Counted from the first letter of the stretch, positions 53,194 to 62,398 are shown. The stretch: 64,000 nucleotides of DNA from Candidatus Brachythrix odensensis (GCA_016714465.1 JADKDT010000028.1:1-64000), one strand, 5' to 3'. The notes: generated by a model from the sequence alone, not told the origin. Numbers and translations are program-made.

Positions 53194-53213
53194 TTTGTGA
53201 TAGTTTTCACAAA
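53194..53213. promoter_or_regulatory. Candidate Crp/Fnr operator, TGTGA-N6-TCACA
   Basis: TTTGTGA (53194-53200) and TCACAAA (53207-53213), a perfect 7+6+7 inverted repeat. It matches the CRP consensus core and lies between the regulator gene and the membrane-protein gene at 53252, with TATTGT at 53222-53227 as possible -10. Confidence 0.7.
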
Positions 53214-53251
53214 CGGTTGGTTATTGTTCTAGCCGGCCCGCAGAGGCTCAC

Positions 53252-54715
53252 ATGCGCGCAGTTCGGAAGCGTTTTGCATTCCTCTTTCGCTCCACCATGG
53301 GGTTGGTTCTTGTCGCGATCGCGTCCATCGCGCTCGTCACCGCGTTTTTCGGAATGATCTCCGGTCCGATGGACGAGTTGGGCGTCAAGGCGGTCTTTGT
53401 GCGGACCTTTGGTCTGCAGCTCGATCCGGCCCAGCGCGAAGGGCGGATCATCATCCTCTATCACAGCATCGCCATGGCCGTCGTCGCGATCGAGGTCTAT
53501 TTCATCACATCGCGCTGGCCGATGAAGCCCGATGAGCAGACGCGCATCAACAGCACCATCACCATCGGCTATTTGACCTCGATGGTTTTCGGGATGTGGT
53601 TCGCCTATTTCGGCCACAACTACGTCTTTCACGGGCTCTTCATCGCCGGGCAGACTCTGGTCTTCTTCGCCGGGATTCTGTTGACGGTGGCGCTGTGGCC
53701 ATGGCGGGCCGAGTATCGAACCGCGGATCCGGACGTCTCACGCACGCGGGGCGGGCTGGATCTTGAACGAGTGGCCCTGTTTGTCATGGCCGTGTCGACC
53801 CTGGGCTCCGTTTTGTTCGGAGCGATCCCCGGCTCACTTTTCGGGAATGGCTTCGAGACATTTCTGGCCGAGGACGTCATCCGCCAGCCGGAAAAGGACC
53901 CGCTCCAACTTGCCATCATCGGGCACCTGCACATCATGCTCACCCTGATCGCAATTGCGCTGAACCTCATCGTGGGGCGTTGGTTCAACTTCAGGGGCAG
54001 GTTGCATAAATGGGCGATGCCGCTGCTCATCGTCGGGACCATCATCATTACGATGGGGGTGTGGGCGGTTGTCCCCTTTGAGCGCATCGCCCACATCATC
54101 ATCAACGTTGGGGCGCTTCCGGTGCTCCTCGCCGCGCTGTTGCTGACGGTGTTTGTCTGGCGGAAAATTACGGCCGCCCGCCTGGCCGAGTTGCAGTTGG
54201 CCAAACCCAGCCTGGCCCAGCGCGCGCGCGCGCTGCTCCATGATCCGCTCAAGTTCGGCGCAGTCTGGCAGATGGTCTACATGAATTTTGTCGTGACGGC
54301 GATCGGCATTTTCATGGCCATCCAACTGGACAAAATCATCCGCCATTGGCCGGCCCGCGAGGAACGGGTCGCCCTGACCGGGCACTGGCATGTGTTGTCC
54401 GGCATCATCGCCACGATCATCCTGCTGTATTACGCCGATCAGGCCGGGCTGAAGGGCCGGCTGCGCCAATGGTTCGGCTGGATCGTCATCATCGCGTCGG
54501 ACCTGGCCTTTGGCGCGGTGGCCGTGTTGGAGACCCGCCGCCTGTATGTAGATGAACTGGGCCAGCAGCCGCTCGTCGACACGATGATGCTGCTGACAGA
54601 CGCCGGGCTTGCTTCGGTGCTTCTGTTGCTTGGAATCCTGATGGTGTGGCGCCTGGCCGACCTGTTCAAACGGAAAGGGCGATGGCAGGAGGAAAAAGCG
54701 GAGGTGCTGCCATGA
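53252..54715 (+). CDS. Multi-pass membrane protein with conserved-looking His pairs, possibly heme-binding
   Basis: 487 residues, about 12 hydrophobic spans. Intramembrane His occur in IIILYHSIAMAVVAIEVYF, FGHNYVFHGLF, IIGHLHIMLTLIAIALNLIV and ALTGHWHVLSGIIATIILLY. HxH in spans is reminiscent of heme-copper oxidase subunit I or NO-reductase-like proteins, but I do not see the full ligand set and do not assign it. Context (Crp/Fnr gene and operator before it, SUMF1/NirV-like lipoprotein and CtaB-like protein after it) favours a redox role. Overlaps the next gene by ATGA. Confidence 0.7.
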   Translation: MRAVRKRFAFLFRSTMGLVLVAIASIALVTAFFGMISGPMDELGVKAVFVRTFGLQLDPAQREGRIIILYHSIAMAVVAIEVYFITSRWPMKPDEQTRINSTITIGYLTSMVFGMWFAYFGHNYVFHGLFIAGQTLVFFAGILLTVALWPWRAEYRTADPDVSRTRGGLDLERVALFVMAVSTLGSVLFGAIPGSLFGNGFETFLAEDVIRQPEKDPLQLAIIGHLHIMLTLIAIALNLIVGRWFNFRGRLHKWAMPLLIVGTIIITMGVWAVVPFERIAHIIINVGALPVLLAALLLTVFVWRKITAARLAELQLAKPSLAQRARALLHDPLKFGAVWQMVYMNFVVTAIGIFMAIQLDKIIRHWPAREERVALTGHWHVLSGIIATIILLYYADQAGLKGRLRQWFGWIVIIASDLAFGAVAVLETRRLYVDELGQQPLVDTMMLLTDAGLASVLLLLGILMVWRLADLFKRKGRWQEEKAEVLP

Positions 54716-55613
54716 AACGCAATTTGCTTGCGGTCGCCGCCTGCCTGCTGGGGGCTTGCGCCGCCCCCGCCCTGCCGGCCACAACGCCCTCCATCGACAC
54801 AGGCGTGAATCCCGAGGCCTGGGTTTCGATCCCGGCCGGGACATTCTTCAGCGGGCAGCACGCCGAGCCAGCCCTCATCTCCCACGACTACAAGATGATG
54901 GCAACCCTGGTCACCAATGCCCAATAGCGCGCTACCGGAATGATGCGCTGGCGGCCGGCCGGGTCAAGCTCGACGGCAACCGGGTGGTGGGCTACTACGC
55001 GGGCGACCCCTTTTCCGGCGCCAAACACGAGGAGGTCATCGCCGCGGGCGACTGGCCGCACTTTACGATCAACGCGCCCGGCAGCCGGATCACCCGGAGC
55101 GCCGGGGCCGCCAGCAACCCGATTTTCGCGGCGAATCCGGGCTTTGAGAATCATCCTGTGACGCTGGTGACCTGGTTCGGCGCCCGGGCTTATTGCGAAG
55201 CTCAGGGCGGCCGCCTGCCAACCGAGGCGGAATGGGAGAAAGCGGCGCGCGGAACGGACACTCGGGCGTATCCGTGGGGCGACACCATCGAACGAAATGC
55301 CGCCAATTTCTACGACAGCCGCGATCCGTTCGAGCAGGCGTCCGGGAAAGCCGGAGACACGACGCCGGTGGGCTTTTACTCGGGCAAAACGTATTCCGGA
55401 TACACAACACTCGACGGACAAAGCCCGTACGGGCTGCACGACATGGCCGGCAACGCCTGGCAGTGGATGGCCGACGTGTACGAAGGCCAGCATTACCGTT
55501 ACCTGCGGGGTGGAAGCCGGCTGGACTACGGCTACAACCTGCGGCTGTGGACGCGAAACAACGTCAACCCTGAGCATGCCGGGCTGGCCATTGGTTTTCG
55601 CTGCGCGCGCTGA
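54712..55613 (+). CDS. SUMF1/NirV-like lipoprotein (single-base frameshift)
   Basis: Formylglycine-generating-enzyme-like fold. ATG 54712 overlaps the previous stop. Signal with lipobox AACLLGACAAP, then WVSIPAGTFFSGQH and MATLVTNAQ; one base is lost near 54918 and the second frame continues RYRNDALAAGRVKLDG. The typical LVTWFGARAYCEAQGGRLPT, EAEWEKAARG, YPWGD, GLHDMAGNAWQWMADVYEG and YLRGGSRLDYG then FRCAR follow. The span of 902 nt is one short of a multiple of three. The catalytic Cys pair of true FGE is not evident, so this is more like NirV or other SUMF1 relatives that serve structural roles beside copper or heme proteins. Confidence 0.88.
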
Positions 55614-55641
55614 ACCGGCGCAGACGCCCGAAGGAGGCCAG

Positions 55642-56496
55642 ATGCGGCAGGCAGCCCGGACACTCGGTCAATATGCGGCGCTCATCAAGTCGCTGCAGAC
55701 TGCGCTTCTGCTGATAACCGGCCTGGCAGGTTACATGAGCGCGCGTTGTCCGGTGACGCACTGGACGACCGTGGTTGGGTTGCTGGGCAGCCTCTTTCTC
55801 GCGGTGAGCGGCAGCACGATCCTGAACATGTGCTACGACCGCGACATCGACAGCGTGATGAACCGCACCCATCACCGGCCGATCGCGTCGGGAAAAGTGC
55901 GGCCCGAGCATGCCGCTCGGATCGGCCTGCTCTTTGCGGCGACCGGCGTCGGGTGGGCGATTGCGATGGACCCGCTGTATGGCGGGGTCGTGTTTGCCGG
56001 CCTGTTCTTCGATGTGGTCGTCTACACACTCTGGCTCAAGCGCCGCACGTGTTGGTCGGTCGTGTGGGGAGGCATTTCGGGCGGCATGCCCATTTTGGCG
56101 GGGCGCGTATTGGGCCTTGGAGAGATTGACCTGATCGGTGTCTTGCTGGCGGTATCGGTCCTGTGCTGGATCCCGACCCACATGCTGACCTTCTCGCTGC
56201 GTTACGCCGCCGATTACGCGGCGGCGCGTATCCCGACCTTTCCGTCGACCTACGGCGCCACAATCACCCGGCGCGCGATAGCCGCGGCGAGCGTCCTGGC
56301 CACGCTGGCGATTGGCCTGGCGGCAGTGTTGATCCAGGTGCAGGGGAGTTATCTGCACGTGTTGGGTGTTTTGTCGGGAGCGCTGATGTTCCTGGCCTTT
56401 TGGGCGGCACTGCGACCGGCGGACCGATTGAACTTCAGCCTCTTCAAGTACGCATCGCTCTACATGCTTTCAGCGATGCTCCTGCTTTCAATCTGA
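55642..56496 (+). CDS. Protoheme IX farnesyltransferase-like (UbiA superfamily)
   Basis: 284 residues, eight or nine spans. Prenyl-diphosphate site NMCYDRDIDSVMNRTHHRPI (NxxxDxxxD) and a second Asp-rich loop RYAADYAAARIPTFPSTYG. The first motif with MxRTxxRP is typical of CtaB, which makes heme O for terminal oxidases. AAGGAGG lies 5 nt before ATG 55642. Position after the redox-type genes fits maturation of a heme protein, possibly the one at 53252. UbiA enzymes with other aromatic acceptors cannot be excluded. Confidence 0.85.
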   Translation: MRQAARTLGQYAALIKSLQTALLLITGLAGYMSARCPVTHWTTVVGLLGSLFLAVSGSTILNMCYDRDIDSVMNRTHHRPIASGKVRPEHAARIGLLFAATGVGWAIAMDPLYGGVVFAGLFFDVVVYTLWLKRRTCWSVVWGGISGGMPILAGRVLGLGEIDLIGVLLAVSVLCWIPTHMLTFSLRYAADYAAARIPTFPSTYGATITRRAIAAASVLATLAIGLAAVLIQVQGSYLHVLGVLSGALMFLAFWAALRPADRLNFSLFKYASLYMLSAMLLLSI

Positions 56497-56519
56497 GAAT
56501 CCCAATCTCAACCGCTTCC

Positions 56520-56535
56520 GGGGCGGGGAATATCG
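56520..56535. repeat. Solo right-arm fragment of a GATATT-type palindrome
   Basis: GGGGCGGGGAATATCG is identical to part of the right arm of the 33061 element. A weaker outer pairing (CCCAATCT near 56500, AGTTGGG near 56555) suggests a decayed copy. Confidence 0.5.
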
Positions 56536-56578
56536 CCTCGGGGAAACGGCTTCAGTTGGGAGTTCCAAGGAGAACACA

Positions 56579-57256
56579 ATGCAACAGAAGAATGGCGTGT
56601 CCCGATTTCTCCGGTTCGTGGGGATTGTCCTGATGGCCCTGACCGCCGGGTTCACGGTCCTGGCCGGCGTGGGCGGCATTTGCGCCGCAGCCGCGCCGAC
56701 AAACTGGGCCAGCCTTGCGCCGCTTGCTTCGTACCAGTGGCTATATGTCGTGTTCGTCATTGTCACAACCGCGATCGGCGCGGCCGGAATCCGCGCGACG
56801 ATCTGCCTGATTCGCGGCCAGGCGCATTCCTATCGCGACGCGCTGATCGCCCTGATTGCGGGCGTCATCGTCGGCGCCATCCATATCGCCGTCTCTCGCG
56901 CGCTGCGCGGCGCATCGATGCCTGTGGATATGGTCGTGTATGTGACCGTCTTCACCCTGGCGGTGCTGCTGTTGCTGCGCGTGCCCGGGATCTGGAAAGG
57001 CGTTGATTACACCCGTGGCAACGGCGCCGGGCGCCTGACAACGGGCGCAACCGCCATCATCCTCGGCGGGCTGACCCTGCTCATCCCCCTTCCCATGGCC
57101 ATGACCCACACCTGGGACGGGATCAACTATGCGGACGCCTTCAGCACAACCATGACGGTGGTCGGCGGAGTGCTGCTTGCGACGGGGATTGCCGTGCTGA
57201 TCGCGCCCCGCCCAGCGACGCGCCCGGAGCCGATTGCGGTTCCTGCCGCGGTCTGA
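56579..57256 (+). CDS. Polytopic membrane protein, hypothetical
   Basis: 225 residues with about six spans (FVGIVLMALTAGFTVLAGVG, WLYVVFVIVTTAIGAAGI, ALIALIAGVIVGAIHIAVS, later AIILGGLTLLIPLPMAM). AAGGAG about 8 nt before ATG 56579. No family recognised. Same strand as the CtaB-like gene with an 82-nt gap; may belong to that redox cluster or stand alone. Confidence 0.65.
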   Translation: MQQKNGVSRFLRFVGIVLMALTAGFTVLAGVGGICAAAAPTNWASLAPLASYQWLYVVFVIVTTAIGAAGIRATICLIRGQAHSYRDALIALIAGVIVGAIHIAVSRALRGASMPVDMVVYVTVFTLAVLLLLRVPGIWKGVDYTRGNGAGRLTTGATAIILGGLTLLIPLPMAMTHTWDGINYADAFSTTMTVVGGVLLATGIAVLIAPRPATRPEPIAVPAAV

Positions 57257-57321
57257 CGGACCGCTGCGCGTGAGGGGCCGGGTTTCGACAGGCAGAAGCG
57301 CGGGCGTATACACTTGCGCGC

Positions 57322-58683
57322 ATGACGACAAAAGTTCGGGCCGTGCCCGCATCGAAGGGCAGCAGCGGACCACTCGGGCTGCTCGCCGAATTCCAGACTG
57401 ACCCGTTGGCTCTTCTGGGCCGGCTTCACCGAGAGCACGGCGACATCGCCCGCGGGCGATTTCTGTGGGTCGACAACCTGTTTGTCTTTCGACCCGAGTA
57501 TGTCAAGCGCGTCTTGCTCGACAACAACAAGAACTATCGCAAGGACCCCTTCACGACGGGCATCTTGCGCTTCTTCGGGCAAGACAATCTTTTCACCGGA
57601 GACGGCGATTTCTGGCTGCGCCAGCGCCGCCTGATGCAGCCTATGTTCCACCGCCAGCGCATTACGGGCTTCGGAAAAACCATGGCGGAGGGGGCAGCCG
57701 ACATGCTGGACGGCTGGGAACGCCGCCGGGCGGCCAACCCGGGCGAGGTGTTCTGGCTCAACGACGAGATGATGCAGGTGACGATGCGGATCGTTGGACA
57801 GGCCCTGTTCAGCGAGAACCTGAGCGCCGAGGCCAGCCGCCTGGGTCAGGCCTTCAATGATGCCGATCACTACATCTCATTCCGCTTCAAGAACCCGGCC
57901 TGGCAGACCTGGTTCCCGGGTCGGCGGAATGCTGGCGCGCGGATCGCCCGCGACACGGTCGTAACAAGAATCCGCGAAATGATCGCCCGCCGCCGCCTAA
58001 GCGGGAAGCGGCGCGACGACCTGCTCAGCATGCTGATCGAAGCCCGCGACGAGGACACCGGCGCGGGTCTGGACGACGAACAGATTCGGCGCGAGGCGGG
58101 GGTGATGATCGCCGCGGGTCATGAGACGACCGCCGCGGCGCTGACCTGGGCGTTCTACCTGCTGGCCACCCACCCCAAGCAGGAAGCCAGATTGCAGGCC
58201 GAGATCGCGGCCGTGCTCGGCCGACGGGCGGCGACCATCGACGATGTCAGCGCGCTGACCTACACCCGCCAGGTCATTGACGAAACGCTCCGGCTCTACC
58301 CGCCGGCCTGGGCGACGGCCCGCCAGGCGATCGGCGAGGATGCCCTTGGGCCGTTTCGCGTGCCGGCCGGGATGAACATCAATATCCCGATCCACGCAAT
58401 TCACCACAGCCCGGTCTACTGGGAGCGGCCGGAGGACTTCGAGCCCGAGCGATTCGCGCCTGAACGGACCGAACGCCAGGAACGCTTTTCGTATTTGCCC
58501 TTTGGCGGCGGCCCGCGCCAGTGCATCGGCAACATGTTTGCCCTGACCGAGGCGACCCTGATCCTGGCCGCGGTCATCCAACGTTATCAACTCCACGTCG
58601 TGTCCGGACATGCGGTCCGGCCCGAGCCGGTGCTGACGCTGAACACGAGCGCCGGCTTGCCCGTCACCCTGCAGCCGCGCTAA
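57322..58683 (+). CDS. Cytochrome P450
   Basis: Heme-thiolate monooxygenase, 453 residues, soluble. I-helix MIAAGHETTAAALTW, K-helix ExxR in VIDETLRLYPPAW, and PERW-like FEPERFAPERTER. The heme-binding loop is FSYLPFGGGPRQCIG with the ligand Cys401. The overall pattern is close to CYP102/CYP110-like bacterial P450s that hydroxylate fatty acids or terpenes; this is an inference. TATACA 9 nt before the ATG suggests a leaderless start. Electron-transfer partners are not in view. Confidence 0.96.
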   Translation: MTTKVRAVPASKGSSGPLGLLAEFQTDPLALLGRLHREHGDIARGRFLWVDNLFVFRPEYVKRVLLDNNKNYRKDPFTTGILRFFGQDNLFTGDGDFWLRQRRLMQPMFHRQRITGFGKTMAEGAADMLDGWERRRAANPGEVFWLNDEMMQVTMRIVGQALFSENLSAEASRLGQAFNDADHYISFRFKNPAWQTWFPGRRNAGARIARDTVVTRIREMIARRRLSGKRRDDLLSMLIEARDEDTGAGLDDEQIRREAGVMIAAGHETTAAALTWAFYLLATHPKQEARLQAEIAAVLGRRAATIDDVSALTYTRQVIDETLRLYPPAWATARQAIGEDALGPFRVPAGMNINIPIHAIHHSPVYWERPEDFEPERFAPERTERQERFSYLPFGGGPRQCIGNMFALTEATLILAAVIQRYQLHVVSGHAVRPEPVLTLNTSAGLPVTLQPR

Positions 58684-58687
58684 GCCC

Positions 58688-59743
58688 ATGCCTGGACCCA
58701 TCCCCGTCACCCTCATTGCCGGCTTTCTTGGAGCCGGCAAAACCACCCTGCTCAACCGCATCCTGAAGGGCGAGCACGGCCTGCGCGTCGCGGTGCTGGT
58801 CAATGATTTCGGGGCGGTCAACATTGACAGCGAACTGATCGTCGGGGTCGAAGGCGAGACAGTCAGCCTGGCCAACGGCTGCATCTGCTGCACGATCCGC
58901 GACGATCTGCTCAACGCCGCGCTTGCAGTGGTGTCCCGGCACGAGCCGCCCGAGTACATCGTGATCGAAGCAAGTGGCGTGTCGGATCCCTATTCGATTG
59001 CCCAGACCTTTCTGCTGCCGTCGCTGCGGCCGTATCCCCGCCTCGACAGCATCGTCGCCGTCGTCGACGCCGAGCAGATCCGCGACATCGGCCCGCAAAA
59101 CGAGATGCTGGCGATGGACCAGATCGGCGCGGCGGATCTGGTCGTGCTGAACAAGGTCGATCTCGTGACGCCTGCGGCGTTGGGCGCGGTGCGCGGCTGG
59201 ATCCGCGAGGTCAGCCCGGACGCGCGGGTGATCGAGACCACGTTTGGCCAGGCCTCGCTTGACCTGTTGCTGGGCGTGGGCCGCTACGATCCGGAACGCC
59301 TGCTCGAGCGGCCGGCCCGCGACGGGCATGCCCACGCGGCGGGCGAAGACGACGATCATGACCATGATCACAGCGCGGTCTTTAGCACCTGGACCTATGC
59401 CAGTGACGAGGCCCTTTCGCAGGCGGCCCTCGAGCGCGCGCTGGATAACCTGCCGCCCACGATCTACCGGGCCAAGGGTTTCATCTGGTTGCGCGAGAAT
59501 CCGGTTCGCAAGATCGTTTTGCAGGTCGTGGGCAAACGGGCCTCGCTCAGTCTGGGGGAGCTTTGGCCCGAAGACGGGCCGCGACGCACCCAGATCGTCA
59601 TGATTGGCGCGCATGGCAAGCTGCAGCCGGAGCGGCTCAAAGCGGTCTTCGACCAATGCCGGGCAGGCGCCCCACCTGCGTCGGCGGATGAGAAGCTGAA
59701 GCAGGCCCTGGACTGGGTGCGCAAGAGCTTCTTGAAGGGCTAA
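58688..59743 (+). CDS. CobW/COG0523 family GTP-binding metal chaperone
   Basis: 351 residues. GTPase Walker A LIAGFLGAGKTTLLNR, the metal-binding CxCC in SLANGCICCTIRDD, IEASGVSDP, and the NKVD base-specificity motif. A His/Asp-rich loop (HAHAAGEDDDHDHDHS, about 215-232) probably binds zinc. The C-terminal CobW_C domain follows (FIWLRENPVRKIVLQ). Four nt after the P450 gene. Such proteins hand zinc, cobalt or other metals to target enzymes; the nickel-dependent LarA-like protein is another conceivable client but lies 7 kb away. Confidence 0.93.
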   Translation: MPGPIPVTLIAGFLGAGKTTLLNRILKGEHGLRVAVLVNDFGAVNIDSELIVGVEGETVSLANGCICCTIRDDLLNAALAVVSRHEPPEYIVIEASGVSDPYSIAQTFLLPSLRPYPRLDSIVAVVDAEQIRDIGPQNEMLAMDQIGAADLVVLNKVDLVTPAALGAVRGWIREVSPDARVIETTFGQASLDLLLGVGRYDPERLLERPARDGHAHAAGEDDDHDHDHSAVFSTWTYASDEALSQAALERALDNLPPTIYRAKGFIWLRENPVRKIVLQVVGKRASLSLGELWPEDGPRRTQIVMIGAHGKLQPERLKAVFDQCRAGAPPASADEKLKQALDWVRKSFLKG

Positions 59744-59761
59744 GACACGCAGCCATTCCTG

Positions 59762-59767
59762 TAGAAT
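59762..59767 (+). promoter_or_regulatory. -10 box of the GT-C gene (leaderless)
   Basis: TAGAAT ending 7 nt before the ATG at 59775. Confidence 0.55.
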
Positions 59768-59774
59768 CGCTTCG

Positions 59775-61061
59775 ATGGCGTGGTTCCGAGAAAAAAGGGC
59801 CGCCCTTGCAATGGCGGTCGTCGTTGCGATTGGCGCTGTGCTGAGGATGTATGTGGCGACGCTGGGCCACAACTTCGATCTCGATTCCTACAACATCGTC
59901 GCGGACATCGTCGGCCGGGGAGAGAATGTCTATTCGTCGACCTGGAGATACAACTACGGCCCGGTGTGGCTGCACGTTGTGTTTGGCCTCAAAGCGCTCG
60001 GCACGGTCATATCGAGCGAACCGAAGGAGGCGCTTGGCTATTTGCTTTCGGTTCTGCTGACCGTCACCGATATTGCGATCTTCTTCGTCCTTTGGAAAAA
60101 GGCGGGCAAGCTGGCGGCATGCCTGTTCTTCCTTAACCCCATTTCCATCATCATCTCGGGCTATCACCGGCAATTTGACAATATCGCACTGCTGCTTGGT
60201 TTGGCCGCGGTCTCCGTCATCGGAGATCGTACCGACGGAAGACCTAATCTCAGGACGTTCGCGGGGCTGGCAATCCTCGGCGTCTCGCTGATGACGAAGC
60301 ACATCCTGTTTGCGTTTCCGGTCTGGCTGGCTGTCAAACAGAAGACCTGGCTGCGCCGGGTCATATTTCTTGCCATCCCAACCCTTATCTTTCTACTCGC
60401 TTTTGTCCCGTACTGGGAATATGGGCAAACCGGCATCATCGACAATGTCTTTCGATATCGATCGCATCAGTTGGAGATCCTCTTTCGCCTATCCGTTCCG
60501 GAGATGCTGAGGCCCTTCATCGATCCGCGCGTCTATTGGCTCGCGCTGCTGGCGTTGTTTGGGCTTGTGTTTCGGGCCCGGGATGTGCTCAGTTCACTCA
60601 TGCTCTATACCTGCATTTTGGTCGCGGCGTCACCGTCCACTGCCAATCAGTACTTGCCCATCGTTGTGCCCTTCATCGCCATCAACATGAACCTGTTCTA
60701 CGCCCTTTACACGGTGGCTGGCGCCTGGTTCCTCGTTGGGACGGTGCTCGGGGTATCAGAACTTCGGGATGCCCTCCCCCTCGATGGCAATAGCTGGCTC
60801 ACCATCGCCATCGCGCTGCTCAGCCTTGGATTTGCGTGGCAGATGCTGGGTCGGCCCACGCTTGCGATGCTGAGGAGAATGCGAACCCGTGACGCCCGCG
60901 ACACGATCGCCCTCGCGCCGCCGGATCACCCGTCGCCCATCAGCGATGTCGCTGGCGTCTTTCCAGATGGCCACACGGCCGAAGTCGACGCGGGTAACCT
61001 GATCGGCGGGCTGGACGCGCTAGCGCCCGTCGCGCCGACCGGTCGCGATGACCAGCCATGA
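59775..61061 (+). CDS. GT-C fold membrane glycosyltransferase-like protein
   Basis: 428 residues, about ten spans. First loop HNFDLDSYNIVADIVGRGEN with YNYGPVWLHVVFGLKAL, and later IIISGYHRQFDNIALLLGL; these recall the ALG6/ALG8 and PIG-M type GT-C enzymes (FDLDS and HxQFDN motifs). Leaderless start at 59775. The last 50 residues (after about 380) are hydrophilic and antisense to the next gene; the final 42 nt overlap its 3' end, so the true C-terminus could be earlier if an indel is present. Confidence 0.78.
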   Translation: MAWFREKRAALAMAVVVAIGAVLRMYVATLGHNFDLDSYNIVADIVGRGENVYSSTWRYNYGPVWLHVVFGLKALGTVISSEPKEALGYLLSVLLTVTDIAIFFVLWKKAGKLAACLFFLNPISIIISGYHRQFDNIALLLGLAAVSVIGDRTDGRPNLRTFAGLAILGVSLMTKHILFAFPVWLAVKQKTWLRRVIFLAIPTLIFLLAFVPYWEYGQTGIIDNVFRYRSHQLEILFRLSVPEMLRPFIDPRVYWLALLALFGLVFRARDVLSSLMLYTCILVAASPSTANQYLPIVVPFIAINMNLFYALYTVAGAWFLVGTVLGVSELRDALPLDGNSWLTIAIALLSLGFAWQMLGRPTLAMLRRMRTRDARDTIALAPPDHPSPISDVAGVFPDGHTAEVDAGNLIGGLDALAPVAPTGRDDQP

Positions 61062-62009
61062 TCCGTCCTTGAGCTTGACCGCGCCGGGATCGGCCCCGGA
61101 GATGGACGCGCGCAGCGCGGCCCGTTCCCAGATCGCCCCGTCAGCGCTGGAGACCGGCCAGGGCCCGGCGCCGGTGCCAAAGAAGACAAGCCGACCGCCG
61201 TCACTGACCAGATTGCCCAGCCAGCGATCACCACCCGTCAGGTTGATATCCGCTAAACGCTCAAAGGTCAGACCGTCGCGGCTGACCGCGTGATAGCCCG
61301 TGCCGCCTCGGGGCGGCGCGCTGCGCGCATCGGCGGCAGCCAAATCATCGAGGGTGCCATTGTCGGGGACGATCAGGTGAAAGACACCCTCGTGCAAGGC
61401 GACAGCGCAATCGATGGCGACCCGACCCTCCACGGCAAAGCGCACGCCCGGCTCAAAGGTGTAGTGGATGGCATCCGAAGAGACGGCCGAATAGATGGCG
61501 GGGATGCTGCGCCGGTTGTCGGCATTCCGGTTCGAGGTGAAATAGAGTCGGACGCGCCCATCCGGCAAGGGCACAAGGGTCGGGTCAAACGGGCGGGCCA
61601 GCCCGGCGTCCATGCCCTCGACGACGATGGGCGTCGGCTCGGTCCAAGTCCGGCCCTCGTCGCTGGAGAAGCGCACGGCAACGCGATCGAAATTGCGATC
61701 GTCGTCGGCCGGAAAGGCCTGGTAGGCGGCGAGCAGGCGGCCATCCTGCAGGCGGACCGCGGTGGGCACACCCGCCCGCTCAAAGGCGCCCAGCCGCTCC
61801 GGTCTGCCGTCTGTGCCGATGCGAATGACCAGGACGTCGTTGTCCCAGGGGCCGGGTTTGCTTCGATCAGGCGTTGGCCCAGGCCGCTGGGTCGATGGCG
61901 CGGGCAGCGCAGACGCGATGATCGTTGCCGTCGGCGTCGGCGGCAAGGCGCAGGACGACAACGCGATGAGTGCGGAGAACAGGCCAGCGAAGCGGATGAA
62001 CCTGATCAC
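61020..62009 (-). CDS. Sialidase-like beta-propeller lipoprotein
   Basis: 329 residues. Lipobox FSALIALSSCALP, a Pro/Thr-rich linker to about 45, then repeated propeller strands with an Asp-box RFSSDEGRTWTEP and related segments (VSSDAIHYTFEPG, AVSRDGLTFERLA, SSADGAIWERAAL). The fold is shared by sialidases and many BNR-repeat glycan-binding proteins; the catalytic Arg triad is not certain. Secreted and lipid-anchored. Convergent with the GT-C gene, overlapping by 42 nt. Confidence 0.75.
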   Translation of the reverse strand: MIRFIRFAGLFSALIALSSCALPPTPTATIIASALPAPSTQRPGPTPDRSKPGPWDNDVLVIRIGTDGRPERLGAFERAGVPTAVRLQDGRLLAAYQAFPADDDRNFDRVAVRFSSDEGRTWTEPTPIVVEGMDAGLARPFDPTLVPLPDGRVRLYFTSNRNADNRRSIPAIYSAVSSDAIHYTFEPGVRFAVEGRVAIDCAVALHEGVFHLIVPDNGTLDDLAAADARSAPPRGGTGYHAVSRDGLTFERLADINLTGGDRWLGNLVSDGGRLVFFGTGAGPWPVSSADGAIWERAALRASISGADPGAVKLKDGSWLVIATGRRDGR

Positions 62010-62218
62010 GCCTGGACCACATGATTGAAGACCAGCGCGTGGCCGGTCAGGGCGCTTTGGACGTGCTTCATACCGGAATTATGACGGCCGGGGTTGACCT
62101 GGCGTCAAAGCAGTTGCAAGAAGTCTGTAAACAAAGCCCATGGCTCTGGCAAAGTCCCTTAACAGAGTCCCTCATGCGTGTCTCGCCCACCCTGTGTCAC
62201 CCGTCTATCGCGCATTGC

Positions 62219-62280
62219 AGGAGAACGGGAGAACGGGAGAGCGGGAGGGTAAATGGACTCTCCCGTTCTCTCGTTCTCCT
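62219..62280. repeat. Long inverted repeat in divergent region
   Basis: 23-bp arms (62219-62241 and 62258-62280) with one mismatch, AGGAGAACGGGAGAACGGGAG; the arm contains a direct repeat GAGAACGG. It lies between two divergent genes. The rest of the gap 62010-62369 shows no gene. Confidence 0.8.
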
Positions 62281-62369
62281 ATAAATGGCTTTGCGCAAGG
62301 CTGGTGCGGCGAGGCTTCAGCTGGAACACATCCGACTTTACAAGAGCCAAATAGCAAGGTCAAGAGGGC

Positions 62370-62398
62370 TTGACAAACCGAGCGAACTCCGTTATTAT
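62370..62398 (+). promoter_or_regulatory. Promoter of the TetR gene
   Basis: TTGACA (62370-62375), exact 17-nt spacer, TATTAT (62393-62398). The best sigma-70 match in the window. Confidence 0.85.
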
